Source: Prosthecobacter vanneervenii (GTDB lineage Bacteria; Verrucomicrobiota; Verrucomicrobiia; Verrucomicrobiales; Verrucomicrobiaceae). From it: 64,000 nucleotides of DNA. The notes beneath the pieces are model-generated. The model was not told where the DNA came from, searched no databases, and saw only the letters and a program-made list of their open reading frames with translations. This document shows positions 20,018-29,093 of the stretch, piece after piece. Both the position numbers and the translations under genes were made by a program. The first letter of the stretch is position 1, and every line of letters begins with the position of its first letter. Location of the stretch: the NCBI RefSeq assembly GCF_014203095.1, contig NZ_JACHIG010000009.1, positions 186,001 to 250,000 of the forward strand, read 5' to 3'.

Positions 20018-21397
20018 ATGCCCTCGATGCGTGTTGCCCTGCCAGCCCCACTACGCGCCCTGCTCGCCAGGGGCGCGGGGTCCACCGTGGTCTCGGGCTT
20101 CCTCATCGTCGCCGTCATGACGATGGTCGGCAAGATCGTCGCCTTCGCCAAAGACGCCGTCGTCGCCTCCAAGCTCGGCACGGCTGACGATCTCGATAGC
20201 TACATGCTCGTATTCGGGTTTCTGGCCTTCATTGTCAGCGTTCTATCCGGCGGTTTGCCCGAATCTTTTGTCCCAGCCTATGCCGAGCTGCGCGAGCGCC
20301 GCGGCCTCCGCAGGGCCTACCGCCTCGGGGTTCAGTGCATGCTTGCTCAGTTGGTCATCTTGCTCGTCGGCAGCATGCTCCTTGCGCTGGCAGCGCCATG
20401 GGCGGTTGAATGGGCCACCAGAGGTTTTTCTGAGGCAAAACAGCAGCAGGCCGTGCATCTGCTGCGCGGGCTTCTTCCTTTCTTCATTTGCTACGGGCTT
20501 GCGTTAAGCCTCGGCACCTGGCTTCGAGCGGGCAAAACCTTTATGCTGCCGGCTTCGACCCCAATGCTAGTCCCAGTAGGTATCATCATCGCCCTGGTTG
20601 TTGCCAGAGATCACGTCAATGCCTGGACTCTTGCTTCTGGTACCGTGTGGGGGGCAGTGGCGCATCTCTGCGTGCTCCTGATCGCGGTCGTTCGCATCCT
20701 CCCGCGCAATCTTCGCTGGTGGCGCACCCTTCTGCATCACTGGGAGCCTGGACTGCGGGGAGTGCTCAAAAATGCCCTGCCCTTCCTCGTCGGCGGCATC
20801 GCTTTTGGCAGCGCGGGCGTGGTGGACCAGACCATGGCCGCCTGGCTCACCGCCGGATCGGTGGCCGTGCTCGGTTACTCGGACAAGCTCTGCACCATCG
20901 TTCTCTCCATCACCGCCGGCCCCGCATCGGACGTCCTCTTCCCCCATTTCGCAGAGCTCGTCGCCCAGCGGGATTGGAACGGCCTTCGCAGGCGCCTTTT
21001 CACCAGCGGCGGCCTCATCGCCCTGGCCTCGCTGCCCATGACGCTCGCCCTCTGCTTCCTGGCCCCGTGGATCGTTCGCATCCTCTTTGAGCGCGGCGCC
21101 TTCGGTCCGCAGGATACCCTCCGTGTGGCCGAGGTCTTGCGCTACGCGGCCTTCCAGATTCCCTTTTACATCTTCGGCATCGTCGCTGCGCGCGTGGCGG
21201 TCTCGCTGCAGGCCTCCCGCTACATGCTCGGCATTGCCTTCAGTGCCCTGGCTCTCAATGCCTCTCTCAACTGGCTCCTCATGCGCCATATGGGTGCGGC
21301 CGGCATCGCCCTCTCCACCACCATCGTCCATTTCATCTGCGCCATCGCCACCTGCCTCGTCTGCCTTACCGTCATTCGCAGAAAGGAGGCCTCATGA
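20018..21397 (+). CDS. MurJ/MviN-family lipid-linked oligosaccharide flippase
   Basis: 459-aa polytopic membrane protein of the MOP superfamily with about 12 or more predicted helices. Family cues: the early conserved segment VVSGFLIVAVMTMVGKIVAFAKDAVVASKLG, broken here to fit, includes GKIVAFAKDAVVA; PESFVPAYAEL; and the second-half motif VDQTMAAWLTAGSVAVLGYSDKL. It would flip undecaprenyl-linked intermediates across the inner membrane. Context, the first gene of a coupled run with an O-antigen-ligase-like protein and glycosyltransferases, favours a role in exopolysaccharide or O-antigen export rather than lipid II, so I withhold the symbol murJ. Its 3' end overlaps the next start by 4 bp. 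An alternative start is ATG 20027. Confidence 0.88.
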   Translation: MPSMRVALPAPLRALLARGAGSTVVSGFLIVAVMTMVGKIVAFAKDAVVASKLGTADDLDSYMLVFGFLAFIVSVLSGGLPESFVPAYAELRERRGLRRAYRLGVQCMLAQLVILLVGSMLLALAAPWAVEWATRGFSEAKQQQAVHLLRGLLPFFICYGLALSLGTWLRAGKTFMLPASTPMLVPVGIIIALVVARDHVNAWTLASGTVWGAVAHLCVLLIAVVRILPRNLRWWRTLLHHWEPGLRGVLKNALPFLVGGIAFGSAGVVDQTMAAWLTAGSVAVLGYSDKLCTIVLSITAGPASDVLFPHFAELVAQRDWNGLRRRLFTSGGLIALASLPMTLALCFLAPWIVRILFERGAFGPQDTLRVAEVLRYAAFQIPFYIFGIVAARVAVSLQASRYMLGIAFSALALNASLNWLLMRHMGAAGIALSTTIVHFICAIATCLVCLTVIRRKEAS

Positions 21398-22674
21398 ATG
21401 CCGCGCCCGCATTTCAAAGGATGTCACCGGTGGCAAAGGCGGCCGAAAAAAGCCGCGAGCGGCTGGCCCGCCTGCTCATTCTCTTCTCCTTGGCACTGCT
21501 GGTTCCCTCGATGACCAAATACCTCACCTGGGCGGACAGCGTCGGCGTGATCCCGTTCAAGCCGCGCGACTACACACTGCTCACAGTCGCTGCAGTCAGC
21601 TTCATGGTCTTGCTCAACAAGCCCAGCATCTGCCCGCCCTCCTTTTTGATGCTCATCGTCCCGCTCCTCCGTGTGCTGGACGCAGCCTTCCTTCAGCGTT
21701 TCACCATCACCGCACTCGGAGACCACAGCATCGTGGTGATGTCGCTGATCTCCAATCTCCTCGTCACCTTCACCACGGTCTTCTGCCTTTCATCGGAGCC
21801 CTGGCGTCGTGTGGCCATCTGGGTGGCTGTCTGCACCGCGCTCTTTTCAGCGGCAGGCGTCTATTATGAGTTCATGGGCTTCCGTGCCTTCACCCGTATC
21901 CCGGGCCGCATGGCGGGCTACTCCACAGACCCAAACGATCCGCCAATTATCATCAGCCTCATGCTCAGCGCCCTCTTCTCGCTGAATCCGCGCTTCTGGT
22001 GGAACATGGTGCTCGTCGCCGTGCTCACACCCGCCATCGCGCTCACGCTCAGCCGCAGCGGCATGGCCGTCTTCTCCTGTCTCATGCTGTGCTACATCCT
22101 GGCCAATTTGCGCCAGCACTTCATGGGCATGCTCATCGCCGCCGCCGTCAGCATCCCCCTGGCCATCGGCGGTGTCACCATCTTGGCTCAGACCTCTACC
22201 AAGGTCGGCCTCATCACCAACAAGGACACCACCGACCGCCTCCAGGCCATCTACGAGCTCGACTTTGAGCGCATCAAATCTCCCGAGCGCGGCAAGGACC
22301 TGCAGGACGGCTGGGAAGCCGCCGGCAAAAAGCCTCTCTGGGGCCACGGCACCGGCGCGGGCACCAGCATCTGGAAGCCCCACAATCAAATCGTCGCCCT
22401 ATGGATCGACATCGGCATCCCAGGAGTGCTGCTCTACATCGGGGGGCTTGTCCTTCTGACCTTCCGCTGCTGCACCATGGGCCTGCGCGGCGGTTACTGC
22501 CTCGTGCCGTTGTGGTTGTTCATCCCCTGTAGCCAGATCCTCGTCGAGTCGCCGCACTACTGGTTTGCCGCCGCCGTCTGCAGCAACCTCGTTTTCACCG
22601 GCCGCTTCCGCCTCGTGCTCAGATCCCCCGCCAAACCGCAGACCACTCCGCACGCTCCGCTGCCACAGTCATGA
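21394..22674 (+). CDS. O-antigen ligase/polymerase-like membrane protein (Wzy_C family)
   Basis: 426 aa with ~10-12 hydrophobic helices and a large periplasmic loop around 260-330 (ELDFERIKSPERGKDLQDGW, GHGTGAGTSIWKPHNQIVAL). The loop pattern G-H-G-x-G...H-N-x-x-V-x-L-W is the signature of the Wzy_C/WaaL family, where the His contacts the lipid-linked donor. It would polymerise or ligate repeat units flipped by the preceding MurJ-like protein. The start ATG overlaps the upstream stop (ATGA-type, 4 bp) and its stop overlaps the next gene the same way, so translation is coupled. Polymerase and ligase cannot be distinguished from sequence. Confidence 0.85.
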   Translation: MNAAPAFQRMSPVAKAAEKSRERLARLLILFSLALLVPSMTKYLTWADSVGVIPFKPRDYTLLTVAAVSFMVLLNKPSICPPSFLMLIVPLLRVLDAAFLQRFTITALGDHSIVVMSLISNLLVTFTTVFCLSSEPWRRVAIWVAVCTALFSAAGVYYEFMGFRAFTRIPGRMAGYSTDPNDPPIIISLMLSALFSLNPRFWWNMVLVAVLTPAIALTLSRSGMAVFSCLMLCYILANLRQHFMGMLIAAAVSIPLAIGGVTILAQTSTKVGLITNKDTTDRLQAIYELDFERIKSPERGKDLQDGWEAAGKKPLWGHGTGAGTSIWKPHNQIVALWIDIGIPGVLLYIGGLVLLTFRCCTMGLRGGYCLVPLWLFIPCSQILVESPHYWFAAAVCSNLVFTGRFRLVLRSPAKPQTTPHAPLPQS

Positions 22675-24809
22675 AAATCGCCTTCATCATCCGCGACCTC
22701 GGCCACGGCGGCGCTCAGCGCCAGCTCGTCCTGCTCGCTGGCGGCCTGGTGCAGCAGGGCCACGAGATCAGCGTGCTGCACTTCTACGGCGGTCCATTCC
22801 GTGATGAGCTTGAGTCCGCAGGCGCAAATACCGTCTGCATTGGCAAACGCAGCCGCTGGGATCTCGTAGGCTTCTTCCTTCGTCTCGTCAAAGCAGCGCG
22901 CACCATCCGCCCCGAGGTGCTGCATGGCTATCTCGCGGAGTCCAATCTCATGGCGCTCTTCCTGAAGCCCCTCTGCGGCTTCCCCCGCGTCGTCTGGGGC
23001 GTGCGCGACTCCCAGACAGACGCTCATCTCTGGGGCGTCCTCGGCAGGCTCAGCTTCCGCCTCAACTGCCTCCTCGCACGCTTTGCCGATCTCATCATCT
23101 GCAACTCCCAGGCCGGGCGCGACTACTACGCCGCACGCGGCTACCCGCTGAAAAAGATGCACGGCGTCCCCAACGGCATCGACACGGAGAAATTTCAGCC
23201 GCAGCAGCGCAAGCCTTCAGCCCTGCCCACCTTCGGACTCGTCGGCCGCATGAACCCGATGAAGGACATCGCCACCTTCCTCCGTGCGGCGGCCCTCGTT
23301 CCTCACGCGCAGTTCCTCATCATCGGCTCCGGAGATGCCGCTTACGAGCAGCAGATGCGCAGCCTCGCCACCAGTCTCGGCCTCGACTCCCGCCTCATCT
23401 GGATGCCCGCGCAGAAGGACATGCCCGCCATCTACGCCAGGCTCGACTGCCTCGTAAACTCCAGCGCCTTTGGCGAAGGCTTCTCCAATGTCATCGGCGA
23501 GGCCATGGCCTGCGGCGTCCCCTGCATCGCCAGCGACGTCGGAGACAGCGCCTGGATCATCGGCGACAAATCTCGCATCTTCCCTGTGGGCGATCACGCC
23601 GCCCTCGCACAGTGCATGCGCGCCTTCACGCCCCACGATCCCCGCCAGCGCATCGTGGAGGAATTCAGCGTCGCCAGGCTCATCCAGCGCACCAGCCGCC
23701 TGCTTGCCAAAAAAGTCCTCTGGCTCACCACCGGCCTCGGCAGCGGCGGCGCGGAGATGATGCTCGTGCAGCTCATCCGTGGTCTCCCGCAGTTTCAGCA
23801 CAGCGTCATCTCCCTCACCTCCGGTGGCAAGCACGCCACCGCATTGCGCGAAGGCGGCTACGAGGTCCATAGCCTCGACATGCCCGCAGGCAAGCCCACG
23901 CTGGCCTCCCTCTGGCGTCTCTTCCGCATCGTCCGCCAGACCAAGGCCGACGTCCTCATGGGCTGGATGTACCACGGCTGCTTTGCCGCTGTGCTCGCGC
24001 GCTTCATGCGTTTCAAAAGCGTACCCGTCATCTGGAACGTGCGCCAGAGCCTCTACGACCTGAAGCACGAGAAGCGTGGCTCCGCCCTCGTCATTCGCGC
24101 GCTCGCCTCGCTCTCCTGGCTGCCCGCACGCATCACCTACAACACCCAGACCGGCGCCCGCCAGCACGAGTCCCTGGGCTACCGTGCCTCCAAGACCCAG
24201 CTCATCCCCAACGGCTTTGATCTCGCGAAATGGCAGCCTGGAACGCCCATCCCCGGACGCATCGGCCGCTTCGGACGCAATGCCCCGATGAAGGACTACG
24301 CCACCTTCATCACCGCTGCGAAAATCATCGCCGAGAAAAAACCCGGCACCGAATTCATCGTCGTCGGCGCTGGCACCGAGGAGCTCCAGGTCCCCGCCTG
24401 CATCCAGATCCTCGGCGAGCGCCACGATCTCCCCGAACTCACCGCCTCGCTCAACATCGCCGTGTCCTCCTCCGCCTTTGGCGAAGGTTTCCCCAATGTC
24501 ATCGGCGAGGCCATGGCTTGCTCTGTCCCCGTTGTCGCCACAGACATCGGTGACACCCGCTGGGTCATGGGAGACACCGGCCGTCTCGTGCCCCCGGGAG
24601 ATCCCGCCGCACTCGCTCAGGCCTGCATCGACGTTCTCGACTCCGCCATCCTTCACGATCCCAATTCCCGCGCACGCATCGCGCAGCATTTCTCCATCGA
24701 AAGCGTCCTGCAAAAATTCGCCGCCTTGCTCGATTCACCTCACGCAGTTTCTCCGGCTGCGGACTCAAGCCCCTCGCCCTCCCTCGCATCTCCCCTTCCC
24801 CATTCCTGA
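22671..24809 (+). CDS. Fused double GT-B glycosyltransferase (two GT4 modules)
   Basis: 712 aa, about twice the usual GT4 length. Module 1 (~1-345): FIIRDLGHGGAQRQLVLLAGG nucleotide-fold start, VPNGIDTEKFQP, GLVGRMNPMKDIATFLRAA and the E-x7-E donor-site motif GEGFSNVIGEAMACG. Module 2 begins at ~346 (KKVLWLTTGLGSGGAEMMLV) and repeats the layout: IPNGFDLAKWQP, RIGRFGRNAPMKDYATFITAA, GEGFPNVIGEAMACS. Both retain key residues, so one polypeptide may add two sugars in succession, or one dimer-like chain may act on one step. The domain boundary has no linker. It overlaps the upstream gene by 4 bp and is followed after 3 bp by asnB. Confidence 0.9.
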   Translation: MKIAFIIRDLGHGGAQRQLVLLAGGLVQQGHEISVLHFYGGPFRDELESAGANTVCIGKRSRWDLVGFFLRLVKAARTIRPEVLHGYLAESNLMALFLKPLCGFPRVVWGVRDSQTDAHLWGVLGRLSFRLNCLLARFADLIICNSQAGRDYYAARGYPLKKMHGVPNGIDTEKFQPQQRKPSALPTFGLVGRMNPMKDIATFLRAAALVPHAQFLIIGSGDAAYEQQMRSLATSLGLDSRLIWMPAQKDMPAIYARLDCLVNSSAFGEGFSNVIGEAMACGVPCIASDVGDSAWIIGDKSRIFPVGDHAALAQCMRAFTPHDPRQRIVEEFSVARLIQRTSRLLAKKVLWLTTGLGSGGAEMMLVQLIRGLPQFQHSVISLTSGGKHATALREGGYEVHSLDMPAGKPTLASLWRLFRIVRQTKADVLMGWMYHGCFAAVLARFMRFKSVPVIWNVRQSLYDLKHEKRGSALVIRALASLSWLPARITYNTQTGARQHESLGYRASKTQLIPNGFDLAKWQPGTPIPGRIGRFGRNAPMKDYATFITAAKIIAEKKPGTEFIVVGAGTEELQVPACIQILGERHDLPELTASLNIAVSSSAFGEGFPNVIGEAMACSVPVVATDIGDTRWVMGDTGRLVPPGDPAALAQACIDVLDSAILHDPNSRARIAQHFSIESVLQKFAALLDSPHAVSPAADSSPSPSLASPLPHS

Positions 24810-24812
24810 CCC

Positions 24813-26753
24813 ATGTGCGGCATCGCTGGCTTCTTCACTCCATCAGGCTCATTTCCTTCACACGAGATGAACGCCATCGTCACCGCCATGACGGACGCCA
24901 TCGTCCTGCGTGGCCCCGATGACTCCGGCGCTTGGGTTGACTCATCCAGCGGCATCGCTCTCGGCCATCGCCGCCTTTCCATTCTCGATCTCTCTCCTTT
25001 GGGCCATCAGCCCATGACCAGCGCCGACGGCCGCTTCATCATCGTCTTCAATGGCGAGATCTACAATTTCCAGCAGCTGCGCGCCCAGCTCGAACCCCAC
25101 GGCCACACCTGGCGTGGCCATTCAGACACCGAGATCATGCTCGCCGCCTTCCGCCAGTGGGGCGTCGTCGCAGCCACCCAGCGCTTCAACGGCATGTTCG
25201 CCTACGCCGTGTGGGACAAGCAGGAGCGCACCCTCCACCTCGCCCGCGACCGCATGGGGGAAAAACCCCTCTACTACGGCTGGATCGGCCAGACCTTCGT
25301 CTTCGCCTCCGAGCTGAAAGCGATTCAACGCTTCCCCGGCTTCAATGCCAGCATCGATCGCGAGGCCCTCACCTCACTGCTCCGCTTCAACTACATCCCC
25401 GATCCTCTCTGCATCTACCAGGGCTTCAAAAAGCTGCCCCCTGCCGCGATGCTCAGTTTGCAGGCCCCATCGGATCATCCACAACCCGGTTACTACTGGA
25501 GCCTGCCCCACGCCGTCGAGCGCGGCCTCGACAATCCCTTCAAAGGCACCGAGGCCGAAGCCATCGACACCTTTGAGTCCATGCTCAAAAAAGCCGTCGG
25601 CATGCGCATGGTCTCCGACGTGCCGCTCGGTGCCTTCCTCAGCGGCGGCATCGATTCCTCGCTCATCGTGGCGATGATGCAGAAGCAAAGCTCGCGTCCC
25701 GTCCGCACCTTCACCATCGGCTTTCACGAAAAGCAGTACAACGAAGCGGAGATCGCCAAGAGCGTCGCCAAGCACCTCGGCACCGAACACACCGAAATGT
25801 ACGTCACTGGCGAGGACGCGCTCAATGTCATCCCCCAGCTCCCCGCTCTCTACGACGAGCCCTTCGCCGACTACTCGCAGATCCCCACCCACCTCGTCTG
25901 CAAGATGGCCCGCCAGCACGTCACCGTCGCCCTCAGCGGCGATGCCGGAGACGAACTCTTCGGCGGCTACGAACGCTACGCCATGGGCCGCAGTCTCTGG
26001 AATAAATTCGCCTGGATGCCGCGCCCGCTGAAGAAGCTGACCGCAGCCGCACTCACCGCAGTCCCTCCCGGTCCGCTCAACACCCTCGGCTCCACACTCC
26101 TCCCCAGAAGCAAGCGCCACATCCCCGTCGGCGACAAGCTCCACAAGCTCGCCGAAGTCGTCGCCGCCCCCGGCATGGAGTCGCTCTATCTCACGATCAT
26201 GTCCTACTGGAAAAAACCCACGGACATCGTCATCGACGGCAAAGATCCTGTCACCGCCATCACCAATTCCAAGGCATGGCCCCGCGTCAGCGACTTCACC
26301 CATCGCATGATGTACCTCGACATGGAGACCTACCTCCCCGGAGACATCCTCGTCAAAGTGGACCGCGCCGCCATGGGCGTCAGTCTCGAAGGCCGTATTC
26401 CGCTCCTCGACACCGACCTCATCGAGTTCGCCTGGCGCATCCCGTTTTCGATGAAAGTCCGCGACGGCAAAGGCAAATGGCTCATGCGCGAAACCCTCTA
26501 CCGCCACGTGCCCAAGGCCCTCATCGACCGCCCCAAGCAGGGCTTCGGCATCCCTCTGGAAATCTGGCTGCGCGGCCCTCTGCGCGAATGGGCCGAAGAC
26601 CTCCTCTCCGAATCCCGCCTCAAACGCGAAGGCTTCTTCCACCCCGCCCCCATCCGCCAAAAGTGGCAGGAACACCTCAGCGGCACCCGCAACTGGCACT
26701 TCTACCTCTGGGACATCCTCATGTTCCAATCCTGGCTCCAGGCCCAGCGCTAA
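24813..26753 (+). CDS. asnB: Glutamine-hydrolysing asparagine synthetase (AsnB/WbpS-like)
   Basis: 646 aa. N-terminal class II glutamine amidotransferase with nucleophile Cys2 (MCGIAGFF), [14 protein letters not shown] and [12 protein letters not shown]-terminal ATP-pyrophosphatase domain with the PP-loop LSGGIDSS (276-283), [17 protein letters not shown], and [17 protein letters not shown]. It makes asparagine or amidates another carboxylate using glutamine nitrogen and ATP. Within a polysaccharide operon these enzymes often amidate sugar uronic acids (WbpS-type), so the true substrate may be a nucleotide sugar. Spacing of 3 bp from the double glycosyltransferase supports co-transcription. 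asnB is the family name only. Confidence 0.9.
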   Translation: MCGIAGFFTPSGSFPSHEMNAIVTAMTDAIVLRGPDDSGAWVDSSSGIALGHRRLSILDLSPLGHQPMTSADGRFIIVFNGEIYNFQQLRAQLEPHGHTWRGHSDTEIMLAAFRQWGVVAATQRFNGMFAYAVWDKQERTLHLARDRMGEKPLYYGWIGQTFVFASELKAIQRFPGFNASIDREALTSLLRFNYIPDPLCIYQGFKKLPPAAMLSLQAPSDHPQPGYYWSLPHAVERGLDNPFKGTEAEAIDTFESMLKKAVGMRMVSDVPLGAFLSGGIDSSLIVAMMQKQSSRPVRTFTIGFHEKQYNEAEIAKSVAKHLGTEHTEMYVTGEDALNVIPQLPALYDEPFADYSQIPTHLVCKMARQHVTVALSGDAGDELFGGYERYAMGRSLWNKFAWMPRPLKKLTAAALTAVPPGPLNTLGSTLLPRSKRHIPVGDKLHKLAEVVAAPGMESLYLTIMSYWKKPTDIVIDGKDPVTAITNSKAWPRVSDFTHRMMYLDMETYLPGDILVKVDRAAMGVSLEGRIPLLDTDLIEFAWRIPFSMKVRDGKGKWLMRETLYRHVPKALIDRPKQGFGIPLEIWLRGPLREWAEDLLSESRLKREGFFHPAPIRQKWQEHLSGTRNWHFYLWDILMFQSWLQAQR

Positions 26754-26787
26754 TTTGGAGTGCGGTTGCGGAGCGAGGCACAGCCTG

Positions 26788-26816
26788 TCCTCCGTAGCTC
26801 ACAGAGCGAAGGAGGA
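26788..26816. repeat. Imperfect palindrome, possible REP-like element
   Basis: TCCTCCG...GAAGGAGGA outer arms with inner GCTC/GAGC arms around CACA; a 29-bp interrupted hairpin 35 bp after the asnB stop. It could protect the mRNA 3' end or be a dispersed repeat; no T-tract follows. Confidence 0.4.
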
Positions 26817-27041
26817 AGCGCAGCTACCGCTTTCGCCGTTCAGGACAGCACACAAAGACCACCCCACCGCCGAGTGCGTGAGCCAGGAAACTCTTCGCAC
26901 CTCACCGAATACACGCATGCCACGAACCATCTCATGCCATGGCATATTGATGACAGGGTGATGTTTCAGTCCGATCAAGCTCTCTCGTTGGATCAAATCT
27001 AGACTCTTTCTCGACATAGCAGCACCTCACTGATGTTCTTA

Positions 27042-27103
27042 GATCCCGTAGGGATCACAGCCGGTAGCCAGGGATAAGCTCGCGAAGCGAGCGCCATCCC
27101 TGG
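27042..27103. repeat. Double hairpin, REP/BIME-like
   Basis: Hairpin A is GATCCC-GTA-GGGATC (27042-27056). Hairpin B (27068-27103) has outer arms CCAGGGAT/ATCCCTGG enclosing an inner CTCGC-GAA-GCGAG stem. Two palindromes separated by 11 bp in a non-coding gap resemble bacterial interspersed palindromic elements. Whether further copies exist in the genome cannot be judged here. Confidence 0.5.
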
Positions 27104-27308
27104 ATGGGCAGGTCCCAGCAGAAAAGCAAACCCAGGGCTTTCTTAACCAAGCCCCGCCCTCCGGCAGCGTCTTACCGTCCTGCCGCCGCAGTTGCAGCAC
27201 ATCGCCACACCATGACGCTTCCGACAACACCGGTGCGCAAGACTCTTCCGACGACGCTCCTGGCATTTTGGCTAGATGCGTTTTCTGCTGTCAATGGCAC
27301 CGCCATTT

Positions 27309-28346
27309 TCACGTAAACCTCCTCAGCTGCTCCCTCACCCACCTCATCGACGGCTTCTCAATCCACACCGAAATCACCCACGCCAGCACCACCATCGACA
27401 CCGTCGTCACTCCCAGCCTCACCCACGCCGACTGAGTCACCGCCCCCAGCGCATCCAGCAGCACCAACCCGATGTTCTGATGAATCAAATACAGCGGGTA
27501 CGAGATCGCCCCCAGAAACACCAGCGGCCGCGCATTCAGAAAAGGCAGCCATCCCGTCGTTGCCAGATGCAGCAGCAGCGCAAAGCCCACCACCAGCGGG
27601 AAATGCAGCGCAAAGGCCGCCTTCCACCACGCCAGCGCACCGCACACCAGCAGCACCAGCGTATGCCCCACGCTCCACGCACGCCGCCGGTGCGCATCAT
27701 ACAAAATCATTCCCACGCCAAACAGGTGGATGTAGTCCAGGCTCGTCACCGCCTTGATCTTCCCTGTCAGCCGATACACCAGCGACTCCGGCTGCCCATG
27801 CGTCAGCACCCAGTGCGCCCCCGCTGCCGCAGCCAGCCACAGCAGCAGCACCGGCACCGTGAGCCTCTTGAAAGCCCCCAGCTGATGCAGCACCAGCATC
27901 GCCGCGTAAAACAGCAGCTCAAACTCCAGCGACCAGTACACACCGTCGATCATCTGCGCCCGCACAAAGCGCGGCAGCAGCGGGATGTTCCAGAGTGCAT
28001 CTCGCGTGCTCACCTCCATCCCTGGCAGACCATACCGCGAAGTCACCAGCAGCGTGATCAGCGCACAGGCCCAGAACGTAGGATACAGCCGTGAGAAACG
28101 TCCCACCACAAAGCTCGCCGCAGACTTCGCGCGATCCAGCGTCATGAAGATCACAAAGCCGCTGATCATGAAAAACAGATCCACCCCCATGCCACCATAC
28201 GGAAACCCAAACGGTGGATCATACAGATGAAAGCTCCAGTTCTTCGCGATCCCGCTGGTGAAATGAAACAGCAGCACCGCCATCGCCGCGATGCCACGCA
28301 GCGCGTCCAGTTCAGCAATTCTTAAAGTGGGATTGATCGACTTCAT
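27309..28346 (-). CDS. Acyltransferase 3 (OafA/YrhL-type) membrane protein
   Basis: 345 aa, about ten hydrophobic helices. Family marks: RIAELDALRGIAAMAVLLFHF (the catalytic-region R-x-x-x-x-D-x-L-R-G-I start and the following His), DLFFMISGFVIFMTL, FSRLYPTFWACALI (R-x-Y-P) and SLEFELLFYAAML (W/S-L-x-x-E). It transfers acyl groups, commonly acetyl, to extracytoplasmic glycans. Its start overlaps the stop of the SGNH hydrolase gene by 4 bp, so the two are translationally coupled; in many OafA-like enzymes AT3 and SGNH are fused, and here they are separate chains from one message. Confidence 0.9.
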   Translation of the reverse strand: MKSINPTLRIAELDALRGIAAMAVLLFHFTSGIAKNWSFHLYDPPFGFPYGGMGVDLFFMISGFVIFMTLDRAKSAASFVVGRFSRLYPTFWACALITLLVTSRYGLPGMEVSTRDALWNIPLLPRFVRAQMIDGVYWSLEFELLFYAAMLVLHQLGAFKRLTVPVLLLWLAAAAGAHWVLTHGQPESLVYRLTGKIKAVTSLDYIHLFGVGMILYDAHRRRAWSVGHTLVLLVCGALAWWKAAFALHFPLVVGFALLLHLATTGWLPFLNARPLVFLGAISYPLYLIHQNIGLVLLDALGAVTQSAWVRLGVTTVSMVVLAWVISVWIEKPSMRWVREQLRRFT

Positions 28347-29053
28347 GGCAGGGCAGCGGAAAGTTTGAGAACAGGCGTAAGCTCACGGGTCAGCACCACA
28401 TACCCGGCCTTGGACAGATGCAGATGATCCTCCTGGTAGAGCTGCAGCTTCTGGTTCCCATCAGCCTCCAGAAAAGCCGCCGAGAAATCATGAAACTCCA
28501 CCTGTCGGCTGCCATTCAGCTTCTTCAGCCTCGCATTGATCTCCCCAATCCACGGCCGAATCGGCGAGCCCGCCTCATACACCGGCAGCAGTCCCAGCAG
28601 CACGATCCTCGTACCCGGCTGCACCGCATGAATCCGCTCCACGATCGTCTTAATCCCGCGCGCCGTATCCGCCGCGCTGAAATGCCGCCAGTAATTGTTG
28701 ATGCCGATCATGAGCACCACTGTCTCCGGTGCAGGCCCGTTCAGAATCCCCTGCTCCAGCCGCCACAGCACATGCTGCGGCCCCTCCCCGCCAATCCCAA
28801 AATTCAACGCCTTCGCGGGCGCGATGCGTGACTGCCAAATGTCCTTGTCCCAGCTCTCCGTCAGCGAGTCCCCGATGAAAACAATCCTCGCCTGCGCCTC
28901 CTTCATCGTTTCGGCCTGCTGCTTCACCACCCCAGCCCAATACGCCGTCTCATCCCTCTTCGCCGCCTCCCACGGCACCTCCGCAGCCCGAGCCCCTGAA
29001 AGCATCAAAACAGCCAGCCATGGAAGGGCGCAAATGGATCGGAGCTGTAGCAT
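28343..29053 (-). CDS. Secreted SGNH/GDSL hydrolase
   Basis: 236 aa from ATG 29053, which gives a signal peptide (MLQLRSICALPWLAVLMLSGARA); an earlier ATG at 29116 reaches into the upstream gene. Catalytic blocks: IVFIGDSLTESW (Ser), GIGGEGPQHVLWRLEQG (block II Gly), VLMIGINNYW (Asn) and EDHLHLSKAGY (Asp/His). Related to platelet-activating-factor acetylhydrolase-like SGNH proteins. Coupled to the downstream acyltransferase-3 gene, so it probably completes or edits O-acylation of the surface glycan. The preceding GT4 gene ends 40 bp upstream in the same direction. Confidence 0.88.
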   Translation of the reverse strand: MLQLRSICALPWLAVLMLSGARAAEVPWEAAKRDETAYWAGVVKQQAETMKEAQARIVFIGDSLTESWDKDIWQSRIAPAKALNFGIGGEGPQHVLWRLEQGILNGPAPETVVLMIGINNYWRHFSAADTARGIKTIVERIHAVQPGTRIVLLGLLPVYEAGSPIRPWIGEINARLKKLNGSRQVEFHDFSAAFLEADGNQKLQLYQEDHLHLSKAGYVVLTRELTPVLKLSAALP

Positions 29054-29093
29054 GCAGTGCGGAAAGCTAAGCGCCCGATTTCGCGAGATCAAG

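Larger units (their letters stand above)
26754..27308. other. Intergenic region with palindromic elements, no gene seen
   Basis: 555 bp between convergent genes asnB and the acyltransferase. I see no ORF with protein-like character, no tRNA and no clear terminator. It holds three palindromes listed separately (26788-26816, 27042-27056, 27068-27103). Base composition is lower in GC between 26880 and 27040 than in the flanking genes. Confidence 0.6.

Noticed and set aside
23217-24713. 498-codon antisense ORF in the double glycosyltransferase
   Set aside because: Asp/Gly-rich shadow; the sense strand has two full GT4 modules.
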